Shown in pieces: positions 7,396 through 14,282 of a stretch of DNA of 64,000 nucleotides. The notes beneath the pieces are model-generated. The model ran no database searches, was not told the DNA's origin, and saw only the letters and a list, made by a program, of their open reading frames with translations. How positions within the stretch are numbered: position 1 is the first letter of the stretch; each line of letters opens with the position of its first letter. The stretch is from Lentzea californiensis (lineage in GTDB: Bacteria > Actinomycetota > Actinomycetes > Mycobacteriales > Pseudonocardiaceae). The stretch lies in the NCBI RefSeq assembly GCF_024648825.1, contig NZ_JANBBE010000001.1, positions 868,001-932,000 on the forward strand. The letters are read 5' to 3'. The position numbers and the translations under genes were made by a program.

Positions 7396-8556
7396 ATGCC
7401 CCGAGTGGCAGTGACGCGTGAGGCTGTTCCGGGCTTAGCGTCTCGCTCCGTGACCCCCGACGTCCTCCCCGTCGCGGAGGAGTTCGTCCGCATGTTCCAC
7501 GCGGCGCACTCCGACGCAGGCTCGCTGTCCGCCCGCATCGCCCAGGTGCGCGCCGAGATCACCGAGACCGGAACCTACCGCCACACCACCAACGAACTCG
7601 CCTACGGCGCGCGGATCGCGTTGCGAGATTCAGGCTGGTGCACCTCGGGTGTGCCTTGGCGCCGCCTGAAAGTCCGCGATCTGCGCGGCTACCGCAACGC
7701 CGCCGCCGTCGCCGGCGAGTGCGTCGAGCACCTGCGGCTGGCGACCAACGGCGGCGAGATCCGGCCGCTGGTAACGGTTTTCGCGCCGGACGCGCCCGGT
7801 TCGCCCGGGCCGGTGATCTGGAACGAGCAGCTGATCCGGTACGCCGGGTACGCCGACGGGATGGGGGACCGCCGGTACACCCAGTTCACCGAGACCATGC
7901 AGGGCATGGGCTGGCGTCCGCCGGTGCGTCGCTCACGGTTCGACCTGCTGCCGTTGGTGGTGGAGACGCAACACGAGGGCCCGCGGCTGTTCACGCTGCC
8001 GTCCGAGATCGTGCACGAAGTTCCTTTGGAGCACCCGACTCTGCCGTGGTTCGGTGAGATGGGCCTGCGCTGGCACGCGGTTCCGGTCATCTCGAACATG
8101 CGGCTCTCGATCGGCGGCGTGCACTACCCCGCCGCGCCGTTCAACTCGTGGTTCGTCGGCGCCGAGATCGGCACGCGGTCACTGGCTGATGAAGGTGCTT
8201 ACGGTGTGGCGCGTGAGGTTGCCGATGCGTTGGGTTTGGACACCTCGTCCGAACGCACGCTGTGGCGGGACCTCGCGACCGTTCACCTGAACGCTGCAGT
8301 GCTGCACTCGTTCGACAAGGCGGCTGTCACCATCACCGACCACCACGCGGAAGCGTTGCACCGCCTCGCGTGGCTGCGTTCCCGTCAACGGCCTTCCGCC
8401 GCGCGGCCCGCGTTCCGGTTGGACACCGCAGCCGCGGCACGCGCACGGAACGGTTCTCCGGCGCGCTTCACGGCCGCGTTGGACGAGACCCGTCCACAAC
8501 CGACGAGCAGGCTGGCGGAGCTGCTCCGCCAGCAACACTCCCTGACCAGCGTCTGA
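7396..8556 (+). CDS. Divergent bacterial nitric oxide synthase oxygenase
   Basis: A 386-residue protein matching the NOS oxygenase domain, which makes NO and citrulline from L-arginine with heme and a pterin or folate cofactor. Recognisable segments are RLATNGGEIRPLVTVF (about 113-129) and VPLEHPTLPWFGEMGLRWHAVPVISNMRLSIGGVHYPAAPFN (209-250). The substrate Glu257 lies in WFVGAEIGTR, and HSFDKAAVTITDHH is near 308-321. The heme loop is unusual: family RCIGR is replaced around Cys82 by SGWCTSGVPW, keeping a cysteine but not the flanking Arg and Ile-Gly-Arg. No reductase domain follows, as in other bacterial NOS. The start is uncertain (ATG 7396 or GTG 7450). Confidence 0.8.
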   Translation: MPRVAVTREAVPGLASRSVTPDVLPVAEEFVRMFHAAHSDAGSLSARIAQVRAEITETGTYRHTTNELAYGARIALRDSGWCTSGVPWRRLKVRDLRGYRNAAAVAGECVEHLRLATNGGEIRPLVTVFAPDAPGSPGPVIWNEQLIRYAGYADGMGDRRYTQFTETMQGMGWRPPVRRSRFDLLPLVVETQHEGPRLFTLPSEIVHEVPLEHPTLPWFGEMGLRWHAVPVISNMRLSIGGVHYPAAPFNSWFVGAEIGTRSLADEGAYGVAREVADALGLDTSSERTLWRDLATVHLNAAVLHSFDKAAVTITDHHAEALHRLAWLRSRQRPSAARPAFRLDTAAAARARNGSPARFTAALDETRPQPTSRLAELLRQQHSLTSV

Positions 8557-8588
8557 CTTCCCCGTCACACGCCGGCCGCCGGGAGACC

Positions 8589-8687
8589 CTAGTGCTTCGA
8601 GTCGATCATCACGCCTGAGAGAGCCATCAGCGCCAGGACCAACAGGCCGACCACCGCGGCGGCCCAAGTGAACACAACTGACAACAT
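8589..8687 (-). CDS. 32-residue single-pass membrane peptide
   Basis: An ATG at 8687 preceded by ACGGAGGACGCC (a strong ribosome-binding site) opens a 32-codon frame. After a short N-terminus (MLSVVFTW) comes a hydrophobic stretch of about 17 residues (AAAVVGLLVLALMALSG), then the polar tail VMIDSKH. It looks like a bacterial small membrane protein. It is divergent from the histidine kinase at 8848 and converges on the NOS gene. The role is unknown. The ribosome-binding site and clean single-helix design are the evidence. Confidence 0.55.
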   Translation of the reverse strand: MLSVVFTWAAAVVGLLVLALMALSGVMIDSKH

Positions 8688-8847
8688 GGCGTCCTCCGTT
8701 TCCCCGACTTCCGCTCCTCCAGAGTCCGTGACCGGGGCGTGATCCGGCATCCGCCGTGAGGGTATTTCCGCAGGTCGCCCAGTCAGCCTTATGGCTGACC
8801 CGTAGGTAGACCCCGGTCGGACGCGGGATCAGCCTTCCGGCTTTACC

Positions 8848-10020
8848 GTGTGTCGGGTGGAGAGCAAGGAACTGAACTGGCGGTTGCTCGCCAAACGCCA
8901 GTGGCCGCTGGCGCTCTCACTGGCCTTCATCTCGGGCTTGGAGCTGTTCACCGCCGACTACACGAACCCCTGGTGGCAGGCCCCCGGTGTCGCGGTGATC
9001 TGCGCGATCGCCGTGCTGGCGCCCCGGCGTCCCTTCGACGCGACCCTGGCCCTCGCCGCGGCGATCGTCTTCACCGCCGTCTACCTGCGGTTCTTGGACC
9101 TGTCCATGCAGCCGCACTTCTTCATCAGCGGTGCGTCGATCTCCGTGACGGGCGCGGCGATGGCGACCATCGCGATCGTCGTGCGCGAGGCACCGCGCTG
9201 GTACGCGGTGTCGGGCACCGCGGTCGTCCTCGCGGCGATGGTGGCCGCGGAGGTCATCAGCTATCCGGTCGTGGCGCCGCGGGACTACCGGACCTACGAA
9301 CCCGACCCGGGGAGCTACCTGTTCGGCGCGGTCCTCATGTTCGTGATCGCGGTGGGCACCGGCCTGTACTTCCGGGCCCGTGACAACGAACGCACGTCTC
9401 AGCTGGCTGCTTCCGTTGCGGCGGCCCAGAACTCCGAACGGCTGGCGCTCGCCCGCGAACTGCACGACGTGGTGGCGCACTACGTGACCGCGATCGTCGT
9501 GCACGCGCAGGCCGGCCAGATCAACCGCGCCGCAGCCGAGCAGGTGCTGCCGACCATCGAGGCGTCCGGCCACGAGGCGCTGACCGCGATGCGGCGGCTG
9601 GTCGGGACGTTGCGGGACGGCGAGTCCTCCACGCCGGCCGCGTCCTCGTCCCTCGTGGACGACGTGCGGTCGCTGGCGGTGGAGTCCGGGCTCCCGGTGC
9701 GGCTCTCGTTCGACCTGCAGGACGCGGTGCCGCAGGAGTTGGCACGGTCGGTGCTGCGGTTGGTGCAGGAATCGTTGACCAACACCCAGAAGCACGCGGC
9801 AGCGGTGTCCTCTGTGGACGTCTCACTGTCCTCAAGTGACGGTGTGCTGCACCTGAACGTGGCCGACGACGGCGTGGCGTCGGGTGTGCCCGTGGGCGGA
9901 TCTGGAGGCTACGGACTCGTCGGCATGCGCGAGCGCGCGGAGTTGCTGGGCGGCACCTTCTCCGCAGGCCGACGCGAACCGACTGGGTGGACGGTCCGCG
10001 CCGATCTGCCGATCAGCTAG
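8848..10020 (+). CDS. Sensor histidine kinase, NarL/DesK-type (orphan)
   Basis: A 390-residue membrane kinase. Five or six hydrophobic segments span about residues 19-175. They are followed by a HisKA_3 dimerisation domain with phospho-acceptor His206 in LARELHDVVAHYVTAIVVHAQ. The C-terminal HATPase domain has its N-box in LVQESLTNTQKHA and G-box in GGYGLVGMRERAELLGG. Such kinases normally phosphorylate a NarL-type regulator encoded next door; none is adjacent here. The start is GTG 8848 or GTG 8857. The signal is unknown. Confidence 0.88.
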   Translation: MCRVESKELNWRLLAKRQWPLALSLAFISGLELFTADYTNPWWQAPGVAVICAIAVLAPRRPFDATLALAAAIVFTAVYLRFLDLSMQPHFFISGASISVTGAAMATIAIVVREAPRWYAVSGTAVVLAAMVAAEVISYPVVAPRDYRTYEPDPGSYLFGAVLMFVIAVGTGLYFRARDNERTSQLAASVAAAQNSERLALARELHDVVAHYVTAIVVHAQAGQINRAAAEQVLPTIEASGHEALTAMRRLVGTLRDGESSTPAASSSLVDDVRSLAVESGLPVRLSFDLQDAVPQELARSVLRLVQESLTNTQKHAAAVSSVDVSLSSSDGVLHLNVADDGVASGVPVGGSGGYGLVGMRERAELLGGTFSAGRREPTGWTVRADLPIS

Positions 10021-10030
10021 CGCCGCTGGC

Positions 10031-10117
10031 TCACATGTCGTCGCGGATGACTTCGAACTCCTGAGTCATCTCGACATCGCTCTGCTGGTCGTCGTTCTGA
10101 GGGTCGATGTCGGCCAC
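10031..10117 (-). CDS. 28-residue acidic peptide, candidate small gene
   Basis: A GTG at 10117 is preceded by GGAGG with a 6-nt spacer and encodes 28 residues, VADIDPQNDDQQSDVEMTQE then FEVIRDDM. Ten residues are Asp or Glu, and there is no Cys, Ser/Thr cluster or hydrophobic core. A strong 10-bp dyad lies just upstream, which supports a real, regulated gene. It runs tail to tail with the orphan histidine kinase, stop codons about 10 bp apart. It could be a regulatory peptide, a modified-peptide precursor or spurious; no modifying enzyme is nearby. Confidence 0.4.
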   Translation of the reverse strand: MADIDPQNDDQQSDVEMTQEFEVIRDDM

Positions 10118-10128
10118 TGAATGCCTCC

Positions 10129-10163
10129 GCATGATCACGCCCGGTCGTGGAGTGTGATCATGC
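10129..10163. promoter_or_regulatory. Dyad upstream of the small acidic peptide
   Basis: Perfect arms GCATGATCAC and GTGATCATGC (10 bp each) with a 15-bp spacer lie directly upstream of the peptide's ribosome-binding site. It looks like an operator; the regulator is unknown. Confidence 0.5.
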
Positions 10164-10297
10164 CAACTCAGCGACGAGTCGGCGGCTTGGGGGTGGCGGG
10201 CTTCTGTGCGCGGCGGAACTGTCCACTGGACGTGCACGGCTTCTTCGACATGATCTTGAGACGCCCCTGTCCTACCCGTGGTTGCTCATGGATGCAC

Positions 10298-10332
10298 AAA
10301 GGGCCCGTCGCATCACGCGTGACGGGCCCCTT
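10298..10332. terminator. Hairpin in the 10.1-10.4 kb intergenic region
   Basis: GGGCCCGTC at 10301-10309 pairs with GACGGGCCC at 10321-10329, flanked by A-rich and T-containing ends, giving a possible bidirectional terminator. The rest of 10164-10426 holds no gene that can be supported. Confidence 0.55.
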
Positions 10333-10426
10333 GGTTGGGGAGAAGTTTTAGGCCGGGGCGGACCCTGGGGGTCGGCCCGCGCCCGACAGAGCGAGGATGC
10401 CCATCGCGTTCGGATGTATGCATGCT

Positions 10427-10442
10427 TGTGACCGGCATCACA
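10427..10442. promoter_or_regulatory. CRP/FNR-family binding site candidate
   Basis: TGTGACCGGCATCACA is an exact TGTGA-N6-TCACA palindrome, the known consensus core for CRP in enterics and for mycobacterial CRP. It ends 17 bp before the amidohydrolase start codon, a position that would favour repression or a very short leader. Confidence 0.5.
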
Positions 10443-10459
10443 GTGGCAGGATTCTTCCC

Positions 10460-11773
10460 ATGTCATTGCGTCTGCACGCCCCGGTGGTCCTGCCCTGCGA
10501 CCCGTCCTGCGCCGTGTTGCGCGACGCGGTCGTGGACGTCGTCGACGGCCGGATCACCTACGTGGGCGCCCTCTCCGATGCCCCCGCCTTCGACGGCGAG
10601 GTCCGCTCGCTGTCGGGGATCCTGATGCCCGGCCTCGTGAACACCCACGCGCACAGCCCGATGACGGTGCTGCGCGGCCTGGGCTCGGACCTGCCGCTGC
10701 TGCGGTGGCTGCAGGAGCAGATGTGGCCGAACGAGGCCCAGATGACCCCTGCCGACATCGGCACCGGCATGCTGCTCGGCGCCGTCGAGATGCTGCGGCA
10801 CGGCGTCACCACCTCCGCCGAGATGTACTTCCACGGCCGCGAGCTGACGGACGCCGTCCTGGCCGCCGGGTCACGGGTGGTGTTCGGCGGGGCGATCCTC
10901 GACGTGCCGGGCATGGACTGGAAGTCGCAGACCGACGAGATCTCCGCGTGGATCGACGCCGACGGCCTGCGGTTCGGGCCTGGTGAGCGGGTCGAGCTGG
11001 CCTACGGGCCGCACTCCGCCTACACGCTGTCGGCCGCGCAGCTGACCGCGATCGCGGTCGAGGCACGGGCCCGCGGCGCGCTGTTCATGGTGCACGTGGC
11101 CGAGTCGCCGTTCGAGGACGAGGCCGCCCGCGCCGAGTTCGGGTCCGTGCCGGCCCTGATGAAGGCTTCGGACGTGCTGGGCGGACGGGTGCTGTCCGCG
11201 CATTCCGTTCACCTGTCCGACGACGACATCGCCCTGTACGCCGCGTACGGCGTCGGCGTCGCGCACTGCCCCGGCTCCAACACGAAGCTCGCTTCGGGGA
11301 TCGCGCGGGTGCCCGAGATGCTGGCCGCGGGCGTGGCGGTCGGGCTGGGCACCGACGGCCCCGCGTCCAACGACGACCTGGACCTGCTGGAGGAAGCACG
11401 GCTGGCCGGTCTGCTCGCCCGCGTCTCCAAGATGGACGCGACCGTCCTCGGGGCCGCGCAGGCGTTGCTGATGGCCACTCGGGGCGGGGCCGACGCTTTG
11501 AGCCGCGACGACATCGGTGCGCTGGAGGCAGGTCGCTGGGGCGACGTCGTGCACGTCGCCGCTGACGACCCCGCGTTCGCCACCGGGCTGGACGCGCCGG
11601 ACGAGCAGCTGCTGGCGAACCTGGTCTGGGGGTCCGGGTCGCGCCGGGTCACCGACGTGTGGGTCGCCGGTGACCACGTCGTCGCCGGTGGGGAGTCCAC
11701 TCGGGTGGACCGGCACGAGGCGCAGGCCGGAGTCGCCGCGGTGGCACGGCGACTGCGCAGCGTCAACCTCTAG
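10460..11773 (+). CDS. Amidohydrolase-family deaminase (MtaD/SsnA-like)
   Basis: A 437-residue metal-dependent hydrolase of the cytosolic amidohydrolase superfamily, closest in layout to 5'-methylthioadenosine/S-adenosylhomocysteine deaminases and related chlorohydrolases. An N-terminal beta-sandwich is followed by the HxH ligand pair in NTHAHSP (about 72-78). Further metal ligands are in MVHVAE and AHSVHLSDDD, and the catalytic Asp is in GTDGPASNDDLDL (about 294-306). The ATG at 10460 gives MSLRLHAP; the frame is open upstream but lacks similarity there. A CRP-like site lies directly upstream. The substrate (deaminated purine, cytosine or guanine analogue) cannot be fixed from sequence. Confidence 0.85.
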   Translation: MSLRLHAPVVLPCDPSCAVLRDAVVDVVDGRITYVGALSDAPAFDGEVRSLSGILMPGLVNTHAHSPMTVLRGLGSDLPLLRWLQEQMWPNEAQMTPADIGTGMLLGAVEMLRHGVTTSAEMYFHGRELTDAVLAAGSRVVFGGAILDVPGMDWKSQTDEISAWIDADGLRFGPGERVELAYGPHSAYTLSAAQLTAIAVEARARGALFMVHVAESPFEDEAARAEFGSVPALMKASDVLGGRVLSAHSVHLSDDDIALYAAYGVGVAHCPGSNTKLASGIARVPEMLAAGVAVGLGTDGPASNDDLDLLEEARLAGLLARVSKMDATVLGAAQALLMATRGGADALSRDDIGALEAGRWGDVVHVAADDPAFATGLDAPDEQLLANLVWGSGSRRVTDVWVAGDHVVAGGESTRVDRHEAQAGVAAVARRLRSVNL

Positions 11774-11802
11774 CCACAGGCTGTTGACAACCCTGTGGAC
11801 AA

Positions 11803-12480
11803 CTAGTGGGGGCGGGACCGCACGTTGATCTCGGTGATGTGGGCGTCGGGCGTCGCCAGCACGGCCGACGCCACCGCCCGCCCCACCGAGGCCGGGTCGA
11901 TGTACTTCGACGGGTCGTACTCGCCACCCTCGTGGCGCCGCACGTCCTCCTGCATCGGCGTGGCGGTGCGGCCGGGGTAGACCGTGGTCACGCGCAACGT
12001 CGGCTCGTCGCCGCGCAGGGCGTCGGCGTACGCGCGCAGGGCGAACTTCGAGGCCGCGTAGACGCCCCAGCCCGGGTTGGCGTTCAGGCCGGCGCCGGAG
12101 TTGATCAGCACGACGTGGCCGGAGGCGGCGCGCAGTTGCGGCAGGACGAGGTTGGTCAGTTCGGCCACCGCGAAGACGTTCACGTCGAACGTGCGGCGCC
12201 AGTCGTCCTGGGTGGCCTCGGCCAGCGGGCCGAGCAGGGCGATGCCGGCGCTGTGGACGACCACGTCGAGGCGTGAGACGGCGGACAGGTCGGCGCTGGC
12301 GGCGTTCGTGAGGTCGAACGGCCAGGCCTGCGCGCCGGGGAGCTCGGCGGCCAGCAGGGACAGCGACGTCTCGTCGCGGCCGCCTAGCAGCAGGTCGTGG
12401 GTCGAGGCCAGACTTCTGGCGATGGCCGAGCCGATTCCGCTGGATGCCCCGGTGACGAGGGCGACCGGACGATCACTCAT
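11803..12480 (-). CDS. Short-chain dehydrogenase/reductase
   Basis: A 225-residue classical SDR, an NAD(P)-dependent oxidoreductase. The cofactor loop is TGASSGIG (about 10-17), and GGRDE suggests NADP preference. HSAGIA replaces the common NNAG. The catalytic Ser is in VLINSGAG, with Tyr and Lys in YAASK. The C-terminal half contains YPGRTATPMQ. It is divergent from an MFS transporter with only 12 bp between start codons, so both share a promoter region and probably a regulator. The substrate is unknown. Confidence 0.88.
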   Translation of the reverse strand: MSDRPVALVTGASSGIGSAIARSLASTHDLLLGGRDETSLSLLAAELPGAQAWPFDLTNAASADLSAVSRLDVVVHSAGIALLGPLAEATQDDWRRTFDVNVFAVAELTNLVLPQLRAASGHVVLINSGAGLNANPGWGVYAASKFALRAYADALRGDEPTLRVTTVYPGRTATPMQEDVRRHEGGEYDPSKYIDPASVGRAVASAVLATPDAHITEINVRSRPH

Positions 12481-12492
12481 GGGGGGACCATA

Positions 12493-13668
12493 GTGCCCAG
12501 GAAGTTGATCCTGCCGTACCTGTGCCTGCTCTACTTCATCAACTACCTGGACCGGGTCAACATCGGGTTCGCCGGGCCGAACGGCATGTCGGAGGAGCTC
12601 CAGCTCTCGGCGACGGTGTTCGGGTTCGCGTCCGGGGTGTTCTTCATCGGCTACCTGCTGCTCGAGGTGCCGAGCAACCTGGCGCTGCACCGGTTCGGCG
12701 CGCGCAAGTGGATCGCGCGGATCATGGTCAGCTGGGGGATCGTCGCCACGGCCATGGCGTTCGTGCCCAACGGGACCGTGCTGGTCGTGCTGCGTTTCCT
12801 GCTCGGCGTGGCCGAGGCCGGGTTCTTCCCCGGGATCATCCTGTACCTGACGTACTTCTACCCGCAGAAGGACCGGGCGCGGATCGTCGCGCTGTTCATG
12901 GTGGCGGTGCCGATCTCGACGGCGCTCGGATCCACGTTCAGCGCGTTGCTGATCCAGTGGACGGACTGGCGCACGATGTTCCTGATCGAGGGGTTGCCGG
13001 CGATCGCGCTGGCGTTCGTGACGTGGTTCTGGCTGCCGGACAAGCCCGACAACGCTCCGGAGGAGCCCGCCGAGGAGCACTGGCCGCTCAAGAAAGCGCT
13101 CACGCACCCGCGAGTCCTGGCGTTGAGCTTCGTGTACTTCGGGATCGTCTACGGGCTGTACACGCTGGGGTTCTTCCTGCCGACGATCATCAAGGGCCTC
13201 GCGCCGGGAGCCGGGATCGTCGAGCGCGGGCTGATCAACGCGATCCCGTACGTCCTCGGCGCGGTCGCCATGGTCCTGTGGGCCAGGCACGGCGACCGCA
13301 CCGGGGAACGGAAGTGGCACGTCGCCGCGCCCATGTTGCTCGGCGGAGCGGCGATCCCCGTGGCGCTCTACCTGGACAACCCCATCGCGGCGATGGTGGC
13401 GGTCTCGGTCTGCGCCATCGGTGTCTGCGCCGCGCTGCCCACGTTCTGGGCGCTTCCCACGAGCTTCCTGGGCGGCGCGGCGGCGGCAGGTGGAATCGCG
13501 TTGATCAACTCACTGGGCAACCTGAGCGGTTTCGCGGCGCCCTACGTGACCGGCTGGCTGCGTGACGTCACCGGGACCCAGAAGACCGGCCTCTGGGTCG
13601 TCGGCATCACGATGATCACGGCAGCGGTGGTCGCGCTCGTTCAGAGGGCGGGGACGGAGAAGGTGTAG
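12493..13668 (+). CDS. MFS transporter, anion:cation symporter (ACS) type
   Basis: A 391-residue transporter with about 12 transmembrane helices. YFINYLDRVNIGFAGP near the N-terminus is the typical first-helix signature of the ACS family (phthalate, tartrate, hexuronate and nicotinate permeases). GYLLLEVPSNLALHRFGARKWIARIMVSWG and RFLLGVAEAGFFPGIILYLTYFYP are the matching helix 2-4 motifs. The GTG at 12493 follows a GGGGGGACC ribosome-binding site. It probably imports an organic anion by proton symport. It is divergent from an SDR, which may act on the imported compound. Its last 28 bp overlap the convergent DUF3455 gene. Confidence 0.9.
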   Translation: MPRKLILPYLCLLYFINYLDRVNIGFAGPNGMSEELQLSATVFGFASGVFFIGYLLLEVPSNLALHRFGARKWIARIMVSWGIVATAMAFVPNGTVLVVLRFLLGVAEAGFFPGIILYLTYFYPQKDRARIVALFMVAVPISTALGSTFSALLIQWTDWRTMFLIEGLPAIALAFVTWFWLPDKPDNAPEEPAEEHWPLKKALTHPRVLALSFVYFGIVYGLYTLGFFLPTIIKGLAPGAGIVERGLINAIPYVLGAVAMVLWARHGDRTGERKWHVAAPMLLGGAAIPVALYLDNPIAAMVAVSVCAIGVCAALPTFWALPTSFLGGAAAAGGIALINSLGNLSGFAAPYVTGWLRDVTGTQKTGLWVVGITMITAAVVALVQRAGTEKV

Positions 13669-14180
13669 AGCGCCTCGTAACGCACGGACGTCTGCGCGCC
13701 CTCGGTGCAGCCGCCCGCCGGTGCGACGCCGCCCTTGGTGGCGAGGCGCTGCACGTAGCTGACGCCGGCGAACGTTCCTTCGCCCCTGGTGGACTTGGCC
13801 TTGAGCAGAAGTTCCGGAACGGCTCCGGGAACCTCGTTGCGGGCGCCCTCGACTGGGGCGGCCTCGACCGCGCTGCCGTCGACGGTGGAGACCCAGACCG
13901 GACCGCGCGAGTGCAGTCCGACCGCCCTGCCGAGCCGGTCCGCCAGTGTTGCGGCGGGCTCCAGGCCCTTCCACGCTCCGGCCGTGCAGGTGTAGGTCTG
14001 CACGCCCTTGGCGTAGAGCTTCGCGACGAGCTTGTTCCCGGACGGGACCTGAACAGCGGGTGCGACCCTCGCGTCAGCTCCGTTCATGGCTTCCGGGGTC
14101 GGCGCGGCGGTGGAGCCGGCACCTCCCACGAGGATGCCGAGAAGAGTTGATGAGACCAGGACGATGCCAGCACGTTTCAT
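13641..14180 (-). CDS. DUF3455 secreted protein
   Basis: A 179-residue exported protein of the DUF3455 family. The signal peptide MKRAGIVLVSSTLLGILVGG ends near residue 27. The family pattern follows: GVQTYTC, a Trp-containing stretch with LADRLGRAVGLHSRGPVW, DGSAVEAAPVEG, VPELLLKAKS, GTFAGVSYVQRLATKGGVAPAGGC. The three cysteines may form disulfides. The ATG at 14180 is preceded by GAGGTG. Function is unknown; related fungal and bacterial proteins are extracellular. It lies downstream of two PhoX genes but beyond a terminator hairpin. Confidence 0.82.
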   Translation of the reverse strand: MKRAGIVLVSSTLLGILVGGAGSTAAPTPEAMNGADARVAPAVQVPSGNKLVAKLYAKGVQTYTCTAGAWKGLEPAATLADRLGRAVGLHSRGPVWVSTVDGSAVEAAPVEGARNEVPGAVPELLLKAKSTRGEGTFAGVSYVQRLATKGGVAPAGGCTEGAQTSVRYEALYTFSVPAL

Positions 14181-14235
14181 CACCTCAGGTCGTACGGGCG
14201 GGTTTGCGGACCGGTTCAGTACCGTCTCAGCCGGT

Positions 14236-14271
14236 GGTGCGGCCACCCGTGACGTGACGGGTGGCCGCACC
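14236..14271 (-). terminator. 15-bp hairpin after the first PhoX gene
   Basis: GGTGCGGCCACCCGT and its exact reverse complement flank a 6-nt loop, 12 bp past the PhoX stop codon on the minus strand. It is a strong GC-rich terminator. Confidence 0.75.
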
Positions 14272-14282
14272 GGTTCACCGGA

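Noticed and set aside
10397..10459. An N-terminal extension of the amidohydrolase
   Set aside because: The extra residues (MPIAFGCMHACDRHHSGRILP) lack family similarity and would place the CRP-like palindrome inside the coding region.
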